A DNA stretch of 64,000 nt from Hydractinia symbiolongicarpus (Eukaryota; Cnidaria; Hydrozoa; Anthoathecata; Hydractiniidae). The stretch is taken from contig NC_079879.1 in NCBI RefSeq assembly GCF_029227915.1, forward strand, positions 15,626,001 through 15,690,000. The letters are read 5' to 3'. Below, one piece after another: positions 1-11,945 of the stretch. Position 1 is the first letter of the stretch, and every line of letters starts with the position of its first letter. Position numbers and translations under genes: made by a program. The notes below the pieces were generated by a model. That model saw only the letters and a program-made list of their open reading frames with translations, had not been told where the DNA came from and ran no database searches.

Positions 1-595
1 CTTGGGACGTTGTAGCGCATTGAGACTGGAACAACTAGTCCACTGGTAACCTGCACAGACAGATGTAACCACGTGACTTACGTGTGAGGCCTTTTTTTAG
101 ACTGCAAAGGCCATATTACAGCCTTTATAGGACTGTGCACGTAGTTAAGAGAGTTCTAAGGCAACTTCGCCAATAAAAACAACCTGGGACGTTGTAGCAC
201 ATTGAGACTTGAAGGAATAGTCCAATGGTAACCTGCACAGGCAAATGGAACCACGTGTTTTACGTGTGTGGCCTTTATAAGACTGCAAAAGGTCATATTA
301 CAGCCTTTATACGACTGTGCACGTAGTTAGGAGTGTTGTAAGGCAACGGCGCTAATGAAAACGACTTGAAACGCTGTAGCGCATTGAGACTGTAAGGAAT
401 AGTACAATGGTAACCTGCACAGGCAAATGGAACCACATGATTTACGTGTGAGGCCTTTATTAGACTGCAAAAGGCCATATTACAGCTTTTATAGGACTGT
501 GCACGTAGTTAAGAGTGTTCTAAGGCAACTTCGCCAATGAAAACATCTTGGGACGTTGTAGCGCATTGAGACTGGAACGATTAGTCCAAAGGTAA

Positions 596-605
596 CCTGC
601 GCAGG
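596..605. other. Perfect 10-bp palindrome CCTGCGCAGG (example copy)
   Basis: CCTGCGCAGG is self-complementary. It recurs in the monomer subclass with GCGC. The alternative subclass has CCTGCACAGG, which breaks the palindrome by one pair. It lies about 10 bases from the CACGT dyad, so these monomers hold two adjacent symmetry elements. Both classes occur in both arms (CCTGTGCAGG is the right-arm reading of the second). Confidence 0.8.
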
Positions 606-615
606 CAGGTGCAGC

Positions 616-630
616 CACGTGATTTACGTG
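616..630. other. Dyad CACGT-GATTT-ACGTG (per-monomer motif, example copy)
   Basis: CACGT at 616-620 is the exact complement of ACGTG at 626-630 around the 5-nt GATTT. The motif recurs in most monomers of both arms, with GTTTT replacing GATTT in some. It contains the CACGTG E-box, and on the opposite strand it reads ATCACGTG. Some monomers lose the core: CACTTGATT near 984, CACGTAATT near 21693, CACGTTATT near 9355, and the reversed CACGCGG class in the right arm. No binding protein can be named from sequence alone. Confidence 0.85.
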
Positions 631-660
631 TGAAGCCTTTATTAGACTGCAAAAGGCCAT

Positions 661-842
661 ATTACAGCTTTTATAGGACTGTGCACGTAGTTAAGAGTGT
701 TCTAAGGCAACTTCGCCAATGAAAACATCTTGGGACGTTGTAGCACATTGAGACTTGAAGGACTAGGCCAATGGTAACTTGCGCAGGCAAATGGAACCAC
801 GTGATTTACGTGTGAGGCCTTTATTAGACTGCAAAAGGCCAT
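661..842 (+). repeat. Representative 182-bp monomer
   Basis: One typical unit, cut just after the CCAT anchor. In order it carries ATTACAG, a TTTATAGGAC segment, GTGCACGTAGTTAAGAG, the variable GGCAACTTCGCC segment (GGCAACGGCGC in other monomers), TGAAAAC, CTTGGGACGTTGTAGC, ATTGAGACTT, a variable AAGGACTAGGCCAATGG segment, CTTGCGCAGG, ATGGAACC, the CACGTGATTTACGTG dyad, and GAGGCCTTTATTAGACTGC ending in AAAAGGCCAT. Variation concentrates in the GGCAAC-to-TGAAAAC segment, around ACTGGAACGATTAGTCC, and in the AGGCAAATGG or AGGCAGGTG segment. AGGCCT (StuI) and CACGTG (PmlI) occur in most monomers, so a 182-bp restriction ladder is predicted. Confidence 0.95.
816..840. other. Dyad GGCCTTT-N11-AAAGGCC (example copy)
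   Basis: GGCCTTT at 816-822 pairs with AAAGGCC at 834-840 around the 11-nt spacer ATTAGACTGCA. It is present in most monomers. The left-arm AAAGGTC variant and the one-base-shorter variants (GCAAAGACC on the left, GGTGTTTGC on the right) weaken it. With the other two elements it makes about 60 of 182 bp partly self-complementary. Confidence 0.8.
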
Positions 843-3388
843 ATTACAGCCTTTATAGGACAGTGCACGTAGTTAAGAGTGTTGTGAAGCAACGGCGGAA
901 ATGAAAACGACTTGGGACGTTGTAGCGCATTGAGACTGGAACAACTAGTCCACTGGTAACCTGCACAGACAGATGTAACCACTTGATTTACGTGTGAGGC
1001 CTTTATTAGACTGCAAAGGCCATATTACAGCCTTTATAGGACTGTGCACGTAGTTAAGAGAGTTCTAAGGCAACTTCGCCAATAAAAACAACCTGGGACG
1101 TTGTAGCACATTGAGACTTGAAGGAATAGTCCAATGGTAACCTGCACAGGCAAATGGAACCACGTGTTTTACGTGTGTGGCCTTTATAAGACTGCAAAAG
1201 GTCATATTACAGACTTTATACGACTGTGCACGTAGTTAGGAGTGTTGTAAGGCAACGGCGCTAATGAAAACGACTTGAAACGCTGTAGCGCATTGAGACT
1301 GTAAGGAATAGTACAATGGTAACCTGCACAGGCAAATGGAACCACATGATTTACGTGTGAGGCCTTTATTAGACTGCAAAAGGCCATATTACAGCTTTTA
1401 TAGGACTGTGCACGTAGTTAAGAGTGTTCTAAGGCAACTTCGCCAATGAAAACATCTTGGGACGTTGTAGCGCATTGAGACTGGAACGATTAGTCCAAAG
1501 GTAACCTGCGCAGGCAGGTGCAGCCACGTGATTTACGTGTGAAGCCTTTATTAGACTGCAAAAGGCCATATTACAGCTTTTATAGGACTGTGCACGTAGT
1601 TAAGAGTGTTCTAAGGCAACTTCGCCAATGAAAACATCTTGGGACGTTGTAGCACATTGAGACTTGAAGGACTAGGCCAATGGTAACTTGCGCAGGCAAA
1701 TGGAACCACGTGATTTACGTGTGAGGCCTTTATTAGACTGCAAAAGGCCATATTACAGCCTTTATAGGACAGTGCACGTAGTTAAGAGTGTTGTGAAGCA
1801 ACGGCGGAAATGAAAACGACTTGGGACGTTGTAGCGCATTGAGACTGGAAGGAATAGTCCACTGGTAACCTGCACAGACAGATGTAACCACGTGTTTTAC
1901 GTGTGAGGCCTTTATTAGACTGCAAAAGGTCATATTACAGCCTTTATAGGACTGTGCACTTAGTTAAGAGTGTTCTAAGGCCACGGCGCTAAGGAAAACC
2001 ACTTGGAACCTTGTAGTGCATTGAGACTGGAAGGAATAGTCCAATGGTAACCTGCGCAGGGAGATGGAACCATGTGATTTACGTATGAGGCCTTTATTAG
2101 ACTGCAAAAGGCCATATTACAGCCTTTATAGGACTCTGCACGTAGTTAGGAGTGTTGTAAGGCAACAGCGATAATGAAAACGACTTGAGACGTTGTAACG
2201 CATTGAGACTGGAAGGAATAGTCCAATGGTAACCTGCACAGGCAAATGGAACCACGTGTTTTACGTGTGTGGCCTTTATTAGACTGCAAAAGGTCTTATT
2301 ACAGCCTTTATACGACTGTGCACGTAGTTAGGAGTGTTGTAAGGCAACGGCGAAAATGAAAACGACTTGAAACGCTGTAGCGCATTGAGACTGTAAGGAA
2401 TAGTACAATGGTAACCTGCACAGGCAAATGGAACCACATAATTTACGTGTGAGGCCTTTATTAGACTGCAAAAGGCCATATTACAGCTTTTATAGGACTG
2501 TGCACGTAGTTAAGAGTGTTCTAAGGCAACTTCGCCAATGAAAACATCTTGGGACGTTGTAGCGCATTGAGACTGGAACGATTAGTCCAAAGGTAACCTG
2601 CGCAGGCAGGTGCAGCCACGTGATTTACGTGTGAAGCCTTTATTAGACTGCAAAAGGCCATATTACAGCCTTGTTACGACTGTGCACGTAGTTAGCAGTG
2701 TTGTAAGGCAACGGCGCTAATGAAAACGACTTGAAACGCTGTAGCGCATTGAGACTGGAACGATTAGTTCAATGGTAACGTGCGCAGGCAGGTGAAACCA
2801 CCTGATCTACGTGTGAAGCCTTTATTAGACTGCAAAAGGCCATATTACAGCCTTTATAGGACTGTGCATGTAGTTAAAAGTGTTGTAAGGCAACGGCGCT
2901 AATGAAAACGACCTGGGACGTAGTAGCACATTGAGACTTGAAGGATTAGGCCAATGGTAACTTGCGCAGGCTAATGGAACCACGTGATTTACGTGTGAGG
3001 CATGTATTAGACTGCAAAAGGCCATATTACAGCCTTTATAGGATTATGCACGTAGTTAAGAGTGTTGTAAAGCAACCGCGCTAATGAAAACGACTTGGGA
3101 GGTTGTAGCACATTGAAACTGGAACGATTAGTCCAAAGGTAACCTGCGCAGGCAGGTGAAATCACGTGATTTACGTGTGAAGCCTTTATTAGACTGCAAA
3201 GACCATATTACAGCCTTTATAGGACTGTGCACGTAGTTAAGAGTGTTGTAAGGCAACGACACTAATGAAAACGACTTGGGACGTTGTAGCGCATTGAGAC
3301 TGGAACGACTAGTCCACTGGTAACCTGCACAGGCAGAAGGAACCACGTGATTTACGTGTGAAGCCTTTATTAGACTGCAAAATGCCAT

Positions 3389-3571
3389 ATTACAGCCTTT
3401 ATAGGACTGTGCATGTTGGTTAAAAGTATTGTAAAGCAACGGCGCTAATAAAAACGACCTGGGACGTTGTAGCACATTGAGACTTGAAGGACTAGGCCAA
3501 TGGTAACTTGCGCAGGCAAATGGAACCACGTGATTTACGTGTGAGGCCTTTATTAGACTGCAAAAGGCCAT
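3389..3571 (+). repeat. 183-bp monomer (one-base insertion)
   Basis: GCATGTTGGTTAAAAG near 3411 replaces GCATGTAGTTAAAAG, giving a 183-bp spacing. Because 183 is a multiple of 3, the reverse-strand frame stays open across the unit boundary and yields the longest left-arm open frame (147 codons, 3128-3571). This is an arithmetic consequence of the insertion, not evidence of a gene. Confidence 0.85.
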
Positions 3572-4240
3572 ATTACAGCCTTTATAGGACTCTGCAGGTA
3601 GTTAGGAGTGTTGTAAGGCAACGGCGCTAATGAAAACGACTTGAAACGCTGTAGCGCATTGAGACTGTAAGGAATAGTACAATGGTAACCTGCACAGGCA
3701 AATGGAACCACGTAATTTACGTGTGAGGCCTTTATTAGACTGCAAAAGGCTATATTACAGCCTTTATAGGACTGTGCACGTTGTTAAGAGTGTTCTAAGG
3801 AAACTTCGCCAATGAAAACATCTTGGGACGTTGTAGCGCATTGAGACTGGAACGATTAGTCCAAAGGTAACCTGCGCAGGCAGGTGAAGCCACGTGATTT
3901 ACGTGTGAAGCCTTTATTAGACTGCAAAATGCCATATTACAGCCTTTATAGGACTGTGCATGTAGTTAAAAGTATTGTAAGGCAACGGCGCTAATAAAAA
4001 CGACCTGGGACGTTGTAGCACATTGAGACTTGAAGGACTAGGCCAATGGTAACTTGCGCAGGCAAATGGAACCACGTGATTTACGTGTGAGGCCTTTATT
4101 AGACTGCAAAAGGCCATATTACAGCCTTTATAGGACAGTGCACGTAGTTAAGAGTGTTGTGAAGCAACGGCGCAAATGAAAACGACTTGAGACGTTGTAG
4201 CACATTGGGACTGTAAGGAATAGTCCAATGGTAAAGTGCA

Positions 4241-6140
4241 CAGGCAAATGGAACCACGTGATTTACGTGTGAGGCCTTTATTAGACTGCAAAAGGCCATA
4301 TTACAGCCTTTATAGGACTCTGCACGTAGTTAGGAGTGTTGTAAGGCAACAGCGATAATGAAGACGACTTGAGACGTTGTAACGCATTGAGACTGGAAGG
4401 ACTAGGCCAATGGTAACTTGCGCAGGCAAATGGAACCACGTGATTTACGTGTGAGGCCTTTATTAGACTGCAAAAGGCCATATTACAGCCTGTATAGGAC
4501 TCTGCACGTAGTTAGGAGTGTTGTAAGGCAACGGCGCTAATGAAAACGACTTGAAACGCTGTAGCGCATTGAGATTGTAAGGAATAGTACAATGGTAACC
4601 TGCACAGGCAAATGGAACCACGTGATTTACGTGTGAGGCCTTTATTAGATTGCAAAAGGCCATATTACAGCCTTTATAGGACTGTGCACGTAGTTAAGAG
4701 TGTTCTAAGGCAACTTCGCCAATGAAAACATCTTGGGACGTTGTAGCGCATTGAGACTGGAACGATTAGTCCAAAGGTAACCTGCGCAAGCAGGTGAAGC
4801 CACGTGATTTACGTGTGAAGCCTTTATTAGACTGCAAAAGGCCATATTACAGCCTTTATAGGACAGTGCACGTAGTTAAGAGTGTTGTGAAGCAACGGCG
4901 CAAATAAAAACGACTTGGGAGGTTGTAACACATTGAGACTGGAACGATTAGTCCAAAGGTAACCTGCGCAGGCAGGTGAAATCACTTGATTTACGTGTGA
5001 GGCCTTTATTAGACTGCAAAAGGCCATATTACAAGCCTTTATAGGACTGTGCATGTAGTTAAAAGTATTGTAAGGCAACGGCGCTAATAAAAACGACCTG
5101 GGACGTTGTAGCACATTGAGACTTGAAGGACTAGGCCAATGGTAACTTGCGCAGGCAAATGGAACCACGTGATTTACGTGTGAGGCCTTTATTAGACTGC
5201 AAAAGGCCATATTACAGCCTTTATAGGACTCTGCACGTAGTTAGGAGTGTTGTAAGGCAACAGCGATAATGAAGACGACTTGAGACGTTGTAACGCATTG
5301 AGACTGGAAGGACTAGGCCAATGGTAACTTGCGCAGGCAAATGGAACCACGTGATTTACGTGTGAGGCCTTTATTAGACTGCAAAAGGCCATATTACAGC
5401 CTGTATAGGACTCTGCACGTAGTTAGGAGTGTTGTAAGGCAACGGCGCTAATGAAAACGACTTGAAACGCTGTAGCGCATTGAGATTGTAAGGAATAGTA
5501 CAATGGTAACCTGCACAGGCAAATGGAACCACGTGATTTACGTGTGAGGCCTTTATTAGATTGCAAAAGGCCATATTACAGCCTTTATAGGACTGTGCAC
5601 GTAGTTAAGAGTGTTCTAAGGCAACTTCGCCAATGAAAACATCTTGGGACGTTGTAGCGCATTGAGACTGGAACGATTAGTCCAAAGGTAACCTGCGCAA
5701 GCAGGTGAAGCCACGTGATTTACGTGTGAAGCCTTTATTAGACTGCAAAAGGCCATATTACAGCCTTTATAGGACAGTGCACGTAGTTAAGAGTGTTGTG
5801 AAGCAACGGCGCAAATAAAAACGACTTGGGAGGTTGTAACACATTGAGACTGGAACGATTAGTCCAAAGGTAACCTGCGCAGGCAGGTGAAATCACTTGA
5901 TTTACGTGTGAGGCCTTTATTAGACTGCAAAAGGCCATATTACAAGCCTTTATAGGACTGTGCATGTAGTTAAAAGTATTGTAAGGCAACGGCGCTAATA
6001 AAAACGACCTGGGACGTTGTAGCACATTGAGACTTGAAGGACTAGGCCAATGGTAACTTGCGCAGGCAAATGGAACCACGTGATTTACGTGTGAGGCCTT
6101 TATTAGACTGCAAAAGGCCATATTACAGCCTTTATAGGAC
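4241..6140 (+). repeat. Tandem duplication of a 5-monomer block (911 bp, two copies)
   Basis: Anchors at 4299, 4481, 4663, 4845 and 5027 recur at 5210, 5392, 5574, 5756 and 5938, a constant offset of 911 bp (four 182-bp units and one 183-bp unit carrying ATTACAAGCC). I found no difference between the copies where I compared them. Identity starts in the AGGCAAATGG segment near 4241 and ends near 6140, where GGACTCTGC becomes GGACAGTGC. Confidence 0.9.
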
Positions 6141-6212
6141 AGTGCACGTAGTTAAGAGTGTTGTGAAACAACGGCGCAAATGAAAACGACTTGGGAGGTT
6201 GTAACACATTGA

Positions 6213-7730
6213 GACTGGAACGATTAGTCCAAAGGTAACCTGCGCAGGCAGGTGAAATCACGTGATTTACGTGTGAAGCCTTTATTAGACTGCAAAGACC
6301 ATGTTACAGCCTTTATAGGACTGTGCACGTAGTTAAGAGTGTTGTGAAGCAACGGCGCAAATGAAAACGACCTGGGACGTTGTAGCACATTGAGACTTGA
6401 AGGACTAGGCCAATGGTAACCTGCGCAGGCAAATGGAACCACGTGATTTACGTGTGAGGCCTTTATTAGACTGCAAAAGGCCATATTACAGCCTTTATAG
6501 GACAGTGCACGTAGTTAAGAGTGTTGTGAAGCAACGGCGCAAATGAAAACGACTTGAGACGTTGTAGCACATTGAGACTGTAAGAAATAGTCCAATGGTA
6601 AAGTGCACAGGCAAATGGAACCACGTGATTTACGTGTGAGGCCTTTATTAGACTGCAAAAGGCCATATTACAGCCTTTATAGGACTCTGCAAGTAGTTAG
6701 GAGTGTTGTAAGGCAACAGCGATAATGAAGACGACTTGAGACGTTGTAACGCATTGAGACTGGAAGGACTAGGCCAATGGTAACTTGCGCAGGCAAATGG
6801 AACCACGTGATTTACGTGTGAGGCCTTTATTGGACTGCAAAAGGCCATATTACAGCCTGTATAGGACTCTGCACGTAGTTAGGAGTGTTGTAAGGCAACG
6901 GCGCTAATGAAAACGACTTGAAACGCTGTAGCGCATTGAGATTGTAAGGAATAGTACAATGGTAACCTGCACAGGCAAATGGAACCACGTGATTTACGTG
7001 TGAGGCCTTTATTAGATTGCAAAAGGCCATATTACAGCCTTTATAGGACTGTGCACGTAGTTAAGAGTGTTCTAAGGCAACTTCGCCAATGAAAACATCT
7101 TGGGACGTTGTAGCGCATTGAGACTGGAACGATTAGTCCAAAGGTAACCTGCGCAAGCAGGTGAAGCCACGTGATTTACGTGTGAAGCCTTTATTAGACT
7201 GCAAAAGGCCATATTACAGCCTTTATAGGACAGTGCACGTAGTTAAGAGTGTTGTGAAGCAACGGCGCAAATAAAAACGACTTGGGAGGTTGTAACACAT
7301 TGAGACTGGAACGATTAGTCCAAAGGTAACCTGCGCAGGCAGGTGAAATCACGTGATTTACGTGTGAGGCCTTTATTAGACTGCAAAAGGCCATATTACA
7401 AGCCTTTATAGGACTGTGCATGTAGTTAAAAGTATTGTAAGGCAACGGCGCTAATAAAAACGACCTGGGACGTTGTAGCACATTGAGACTTGAAGGACTA
7501 GGCCAATGGTAACTTGCGCAGGCAAATGGAACCACGTGATTTACGTGTGAGGCCTTTATTAGACTGCAAAAGGCCATATTACAGCCTTTATAGGACAGTG
7601 CACGTAGTTAAGAGTGTTGTGAAGCAACGGCGCAAATAAAAACGACTTGGGAGGTTGTAACACATTGAGACTGGAACGATTAGTCCAAAGGTAACCTGCG
7701 CAGGCAGGTGAAATCACGTGATTTACGTGT
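6213..7730 (+). repeat. Dispersed 8-monomer block, copy 1 (partner at 10399-11916)
   Basis: Anchors 6302, 6484, 6666, 6848, 7030, 7212, 7394 and 7577 reappear at 10488 to 11763 with a constant offset of 4186 bp, 23 monomers away. Differences are few: AAGAAATAG near 6591 against AAGGAATAG, and AATAAAAAC against AATGAAAAC near 7637. Upstream of about 6213 the two loci differ (TTGGGAGGTTGTAAC against TTGGGACGTTGTAGC). Confidence 0.88.
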
Positions 7731-7936
7731 GAGGCCTTTATTAGACTGCAAAAGGCCATATTACAAGCCTTTATAGGACTGTGCATGTAGTTAAAAGTAT
7801 TGTAAGGCAACGGCGCTAATAAAAACGACCTGGGACGTTGTAGCACATTGAGACTTGAAGGACTAGGCCAATGGTAACTTGCGCAGGCAAATGGAACCAC
7901 GTGATTTACGTGTGAGGCCTTTATTAGACTGCAAAA
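7190..7936 (+). repeat. Tandem duplication of a dimer (365 bp, two copies)
   Basis: Anchors 7212 and 7394 are followed by 7577 and 7759 at an offset of 365 bp (182 plus a 183-bp unit with the extra A of ATTACAAGCC). The two dimers look identical. The preceding unit differs (GTGAAGCC in place of GTGAGGCC), and the run ends where AAAGGCCAT becomes AAAGGTCAT at 7937-7942. Confidence 0.85.
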
Positions 7937-8540
7937 GGTCATATTACAGCCTTTATAGGACTGTGCACGTTGTTAAGAGTGTTCTAAGGCCACGGCGCTA
8001 ATGAGAACAACCTGGGACGTTGTAGCGCATTGAGACTGGAAGGAATAGTCCAATGGTAACCTGCACAGGCAAATGGAACCACGTGATTTACGTGTGAGGC
8101 CTTTATTAGACTGCAAAAGGCCATATTACAGCCTTTATAGGACTGTGCACGTAGTTAAAAGTGTTGTAAGGCAACGGCGCTAATGAAAACGACCTGGGAC
8201 GTTGTAGCACATTGAGACTTGAAGGATTAGACCAATGGTAACTTGCGCAGGCTAATGGAACCACGTGATTTACGTGTGAGGCATGTATTAGACTGCAGAA
8301 GGCCATATTACAGCCTTTATAGGATTATGCACGTAGTTAAGAGTGTTGTAAAGCAACGGCGCTAATGAAAACGACTTGGGAGGTTGTAGCACATTGGGAC
8401 TGAAACGATTAGTCCAAAGGTAACCTGCGCAGGCAGGTGAAATCACGTGATTTACGTGTGAAGCCTTTATTAGACTGCAAAGACCATGTTACAGCCTTTA
8501 TAGGACTGTGCACGTAGTTAAGAGTGTTGTAAGGCAACGA
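7913..8540 (+). repeat. Dispersed 3-4 monomer block, copy 1 (partner at 12439-13066)
   Basis: Offset 4526 bp. Marked by the rare strings GCACGTTGTTAAGAG and TAATGAGAACAACC, then GGCATGTATTAGACTGCAG and the 181-bp AAAGACCATGTT unit (anchor 8487, matching 13013). The copies part near 8541, where GGCAACGACACTAATG stands against GGCAACGGCGCTAATG. Confidence 0.85.
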
Positions 8541-9329
8541 CACTAATGAAAACGACTTGGGACGTTGTAGCGCATTGAGACTGGAACGACTAGTCCACTG
8601 GTAACCTGCACAGGCAGATGGAACCACGTGATTTACGTGTGAAGCCTTTATTAGACTGCAAAATGCCATATTACAGCCTTTATAGGACAGTGCACGTAGT
8701 TAAGAGTGTTGTGAAGCAACGGCGCAAATGAAAACGACTTGGGACGTTGTAGCGCATTGAGACTGGAACAACTATTCCACTGGTAACCTGCACAGACAGA
8801 TGTAACCACGTGATTTACGTGTGAGGCCTTTATTAGACTGCAAAAGGCCATATTACAGCCTTTATAGGACTGTGCACGTAGTTAGGAGTGTTGTAAGGCA
8901 ACGGCGCTAATGAAAACGAATTGAAACGCTGTAGTGCATTGAGACTGTAACGAATAGTCCAATGGTAAAGTGCACAGGCAAATGGAACCACGTGATTTAC
9001 GTGTGAGGCCTTTATTAGACTGCAAAAGGCCATATTACGGCCTTTATAGGACTCTGCACGTAGTTAGGAGTGTTGTAAGGCAACAGCGATTATGAAAACG
9101 ACTTGAGACGTTGTAACGCATTGAGACTGGAAGGACTAGGCCAATGGTAACTTGCGCAGGCAAATGGAACCACGTGATTTACGTGTGAGGCCTTTATTAG
9201 ACTGCAAAAGGTCATATTATAGCCTTTATACTACTGTGCACGTAGTTAGGAGTGTTGTAAGGCAACGGCGCTTATGAAAACGACTTGGGACGTTGTAGCG
9301 CATTGAGACTGGAACAACTAGTCCACTGG

Positions 9330-9990
9330 TAACCTGCACAGACAGATGTAACCACGTTATTTACGTGTGAGGCCTTTATTAGACTGCAAAGGGCCATATT
9401 ACAGCCTTTATAGGACTGTGCACGTAGTTAAAAGTGTTGTAAGGCAACGGTGCTAATGAAAACGACCTGGGACGTTGTAGCACATTAAGACTTGAAGGAT
9501 TTGGCCAATGGTAACTTGCACAGGCTAATGGAACCACGTGATTTACGTGTGAGGCATGTATTAGACTGCAGAAGGCCATATTACAGCCTTTATAGGATTA
9601 TGCACGTAGTGAAGAGTGTTGTAAAGCAACGGCGCAATTGAAAACGACTTGGGACGTTGTAGCGCATTGAGACTGGAACGACTAGTCCACTGGTAACCTG
9701 CACAGGCAGATGGAACCACGTGATTAACGTATGAGGCCTTTATTAGACTGCAAAAGGCCATATTACAGCCTTGTTTCGACTGTGCACGTAGTTAGCAGTG
9801 TTTTAAGGCAACGGCGCTAATGAAAACGACTTGAAACGTTGTAACGCATTGAGACTGGAAGGAATAGTCCAATGGTAACCTGCACAGGCAAATGGAACCA
9901 CGTGTTTTACGTGTGAGGCCTTTATTAGACTGCAAAAGGTCATATTACAGCCTTTATACGACTGTGCCCGTAGTTAGGAGTGTTGTAAGG
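9330..9990 (+). repeat. Dispersed 3-4 monomer block, copy 1 (partner at 18575-19235)
   Basis: Anchors 9397, 9579, 9761 and 9943 match 18642, 18824, 19006 and 19188 (offset 9245). Markers are CCACGTTATTTACG, AAGGATTTGGCC, GCACGTAGTGAAGAG, GCGCAATTGAAAACG and CAGCCTTGTTTCGAC. Differences include GATTAACGTATG near 9723 against GATTTACGTATG and GTGCCCGTAG near 9964 against GTGCACGTAG. Confidence 0.8.
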
Positions 9991-10398
9991 CAACGGCGCT
10001 AATAAAAACGACCTGGGACGTTGTAGCACATTGAGACTTGAAGGACTAGGCCAATGGTAACTTGCGCAGGCAAATGGAACCACGTGATTTACGTGTGAGG
10101 CCTTTATTAGACTGCAAAAGGCCATATTACAGCCTTTATAGGACAGTGCACGTAGTTAAGAGTGTTGTGAAGCAACGGCGCAAATGAAAACGACTTGGGA
10201 AGTTGTAACACATTGAGACTGGAACGATTAGTCCAAAGGTAACCTGCGCAGGCAGGTGAAATCACGTGATTTACGTGTGAAGCCTTTATTAGACTGCAAA
10301 ATGCCATATTACAGCCTTTATAGGACTGTGCATGTAGTTAAGAGTGTTCTAAGGCAACTTCGCCAATGAAAACATCTTGGGACGTTGTAGCGCATTAA

Positions 10399-11916
10399 GA
10401 CTGGAACGATTAGTCCAAAGGTAACCTGCGCAGGCAGGTGAAATCACGTGATTTACGTGTGAAGCCTTTATTAGACTGCAAAGACCATGTTACAGCCTTT
10501 ATAGGACTGTGCACGTAGTTAAGAGTGTTGTGAAGCAACGGCGCAAATGAAAACGACCTGGGACGTTGTAGCACATTGAGACTTGAAGGACTAGGCCAAT
10601 GGTAACCTGCGCAGGCAAATGGAACCACGTGATTTACGTGTGAGGCCTTTATTAGACTGCAAAAGGCCATATTACAGCCTTTATAGGACAGTGCACGTAG
10701 TTAAGAGTGTTGTGAAGCAACGGCGCAAATGAAAACGACTTGAGACGTTGTAGCACATTGAGACTGTAAGGAATAGTCCAATGGTAAAGTGCACAGGCAA
10801 ATGGAACCACGTGATTTACGTGTGAGGCCTTTATTAGACTGCAAAAGGCCATATTACAGCCTTTATAGGACTCTGCAAGTAGTTAGGAGTGTTGTAAGGC
10901 AACAGCGATAATGAAGACGACTTGAGACGTTGTAACGCATTGAGACTGGAAGGACTAGGCCAATGGTAACTTGCGCAGGCAAATGGAACCACGTGATTTA
11001 CGTGTGAGGCCTTTATTGGACTGCAAAAGGCCATATTACAGCCTGTATAGGACTCTGCACGTAGTTAGGAGTGTTGTAAGGCAACGGCGCTAATGAAAAC
11101 GACTTGAAACGCTGTAGCGCATTGAGATTGTAAGGAATAGTACAATGGTAACCTGCACAGGCAAATGGAACCACGTGATTTACGTGTGAGGCCTTTATTA
11201 GATTGCAAAAGGCCATATTACAGCCTTTATAGGACTGTGCACGTAGTTAAGAGTGTTCTAAGGCAACTTCGCCAATGAAAACATCTTGGGACGTTGTAGC
11301 GCATTGAGACTGGAACGATTAGTCCAAAGGTAACCTGCGCAAGCAGGTGAAGCCACGTGATTTACGTGTGAAGCCTTTATTAGACTGCAAAAGGCCATAT
11401 TACAGCCTTTATAGGACAGTGCACGTAGTTAAGAGTGTTGTGAAGCAACGGCGCAAATAAAAACGACTTGGGAGGTTGTAACACATTGAGACTGGAACGA
11501 TTAGTCCAAAGGTAACCTGCGCAGGCAGGTGAAATCACGTGATTTACGTGTGAGGCCTTTATTAGACTGCAAAAGGCCATATTACAAGCCTTTATAGGAC
11601 TGTGCATGTAGTTAAAAGTATTGTAAGGCAACGGCGCTAATAAAAACGACCTGGGACGTTGTAGCACATTGAGACTTGAAGGACTAGGCCAATGGTAACT
11701 TGCGCAGGCAAATGGAACCACGTGATTTACGTGTGAGGCCTTTATTAGACTGCAAAAGGCCATATTACAGCCTTTATAGGACAGTGCACGTAGTTAAGAG
11801 TGTTGTGAAGCAACGGCGCAAATGAAAACGACTTGGGAGGTTGTAACACATTGAGACTGGAACGATTAGTCCAAAGGTAACCTGCGCAGGCAGGTGAAAT
11901 CACGTGATTTACGTGT
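10399..11916 (+). repeat. Dispersed 8-monomer block, copy 2 (partner at 6213-7730)
   Basis: Second copy of the 8-monomer block, with the same order of variant monomers, including the GTAGCGCATTGAGATTG unit and the 183-bp unit with ATTACAAGCC. Similarity ends near 11916, where GTGAAGCCTTTATTAG and AAAATGCC replace the GTGAGGCC and AAAAGGCC of copy 1. Confidence 0.88.
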
Positions 11917-11945
11917 GAAGCCTTTATTAGACTGCAAAATGCCAT

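Larger units (their letters stand above)
1..1846 (+). repeat. Tandem duplication of a 5-monomer block (909 bp, two copies)
   Basis: 1-909 and 910-1818 line up with an offset of 909 bp, including the one 181-bp spacing (842 to 1023). Only scattered differences were seen, for example CACGTGACTT near 75 against CACTTGATTT near 984, GCCTTTATACG near 303 against GACTTTATACG near 1212, and a longer T run near 91. Similarity to the first copy is lost at about 1847, where GGAACAACTAG becomes GGAAGGAATAG. The block may continue left of the window. Confidence 0.9.
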
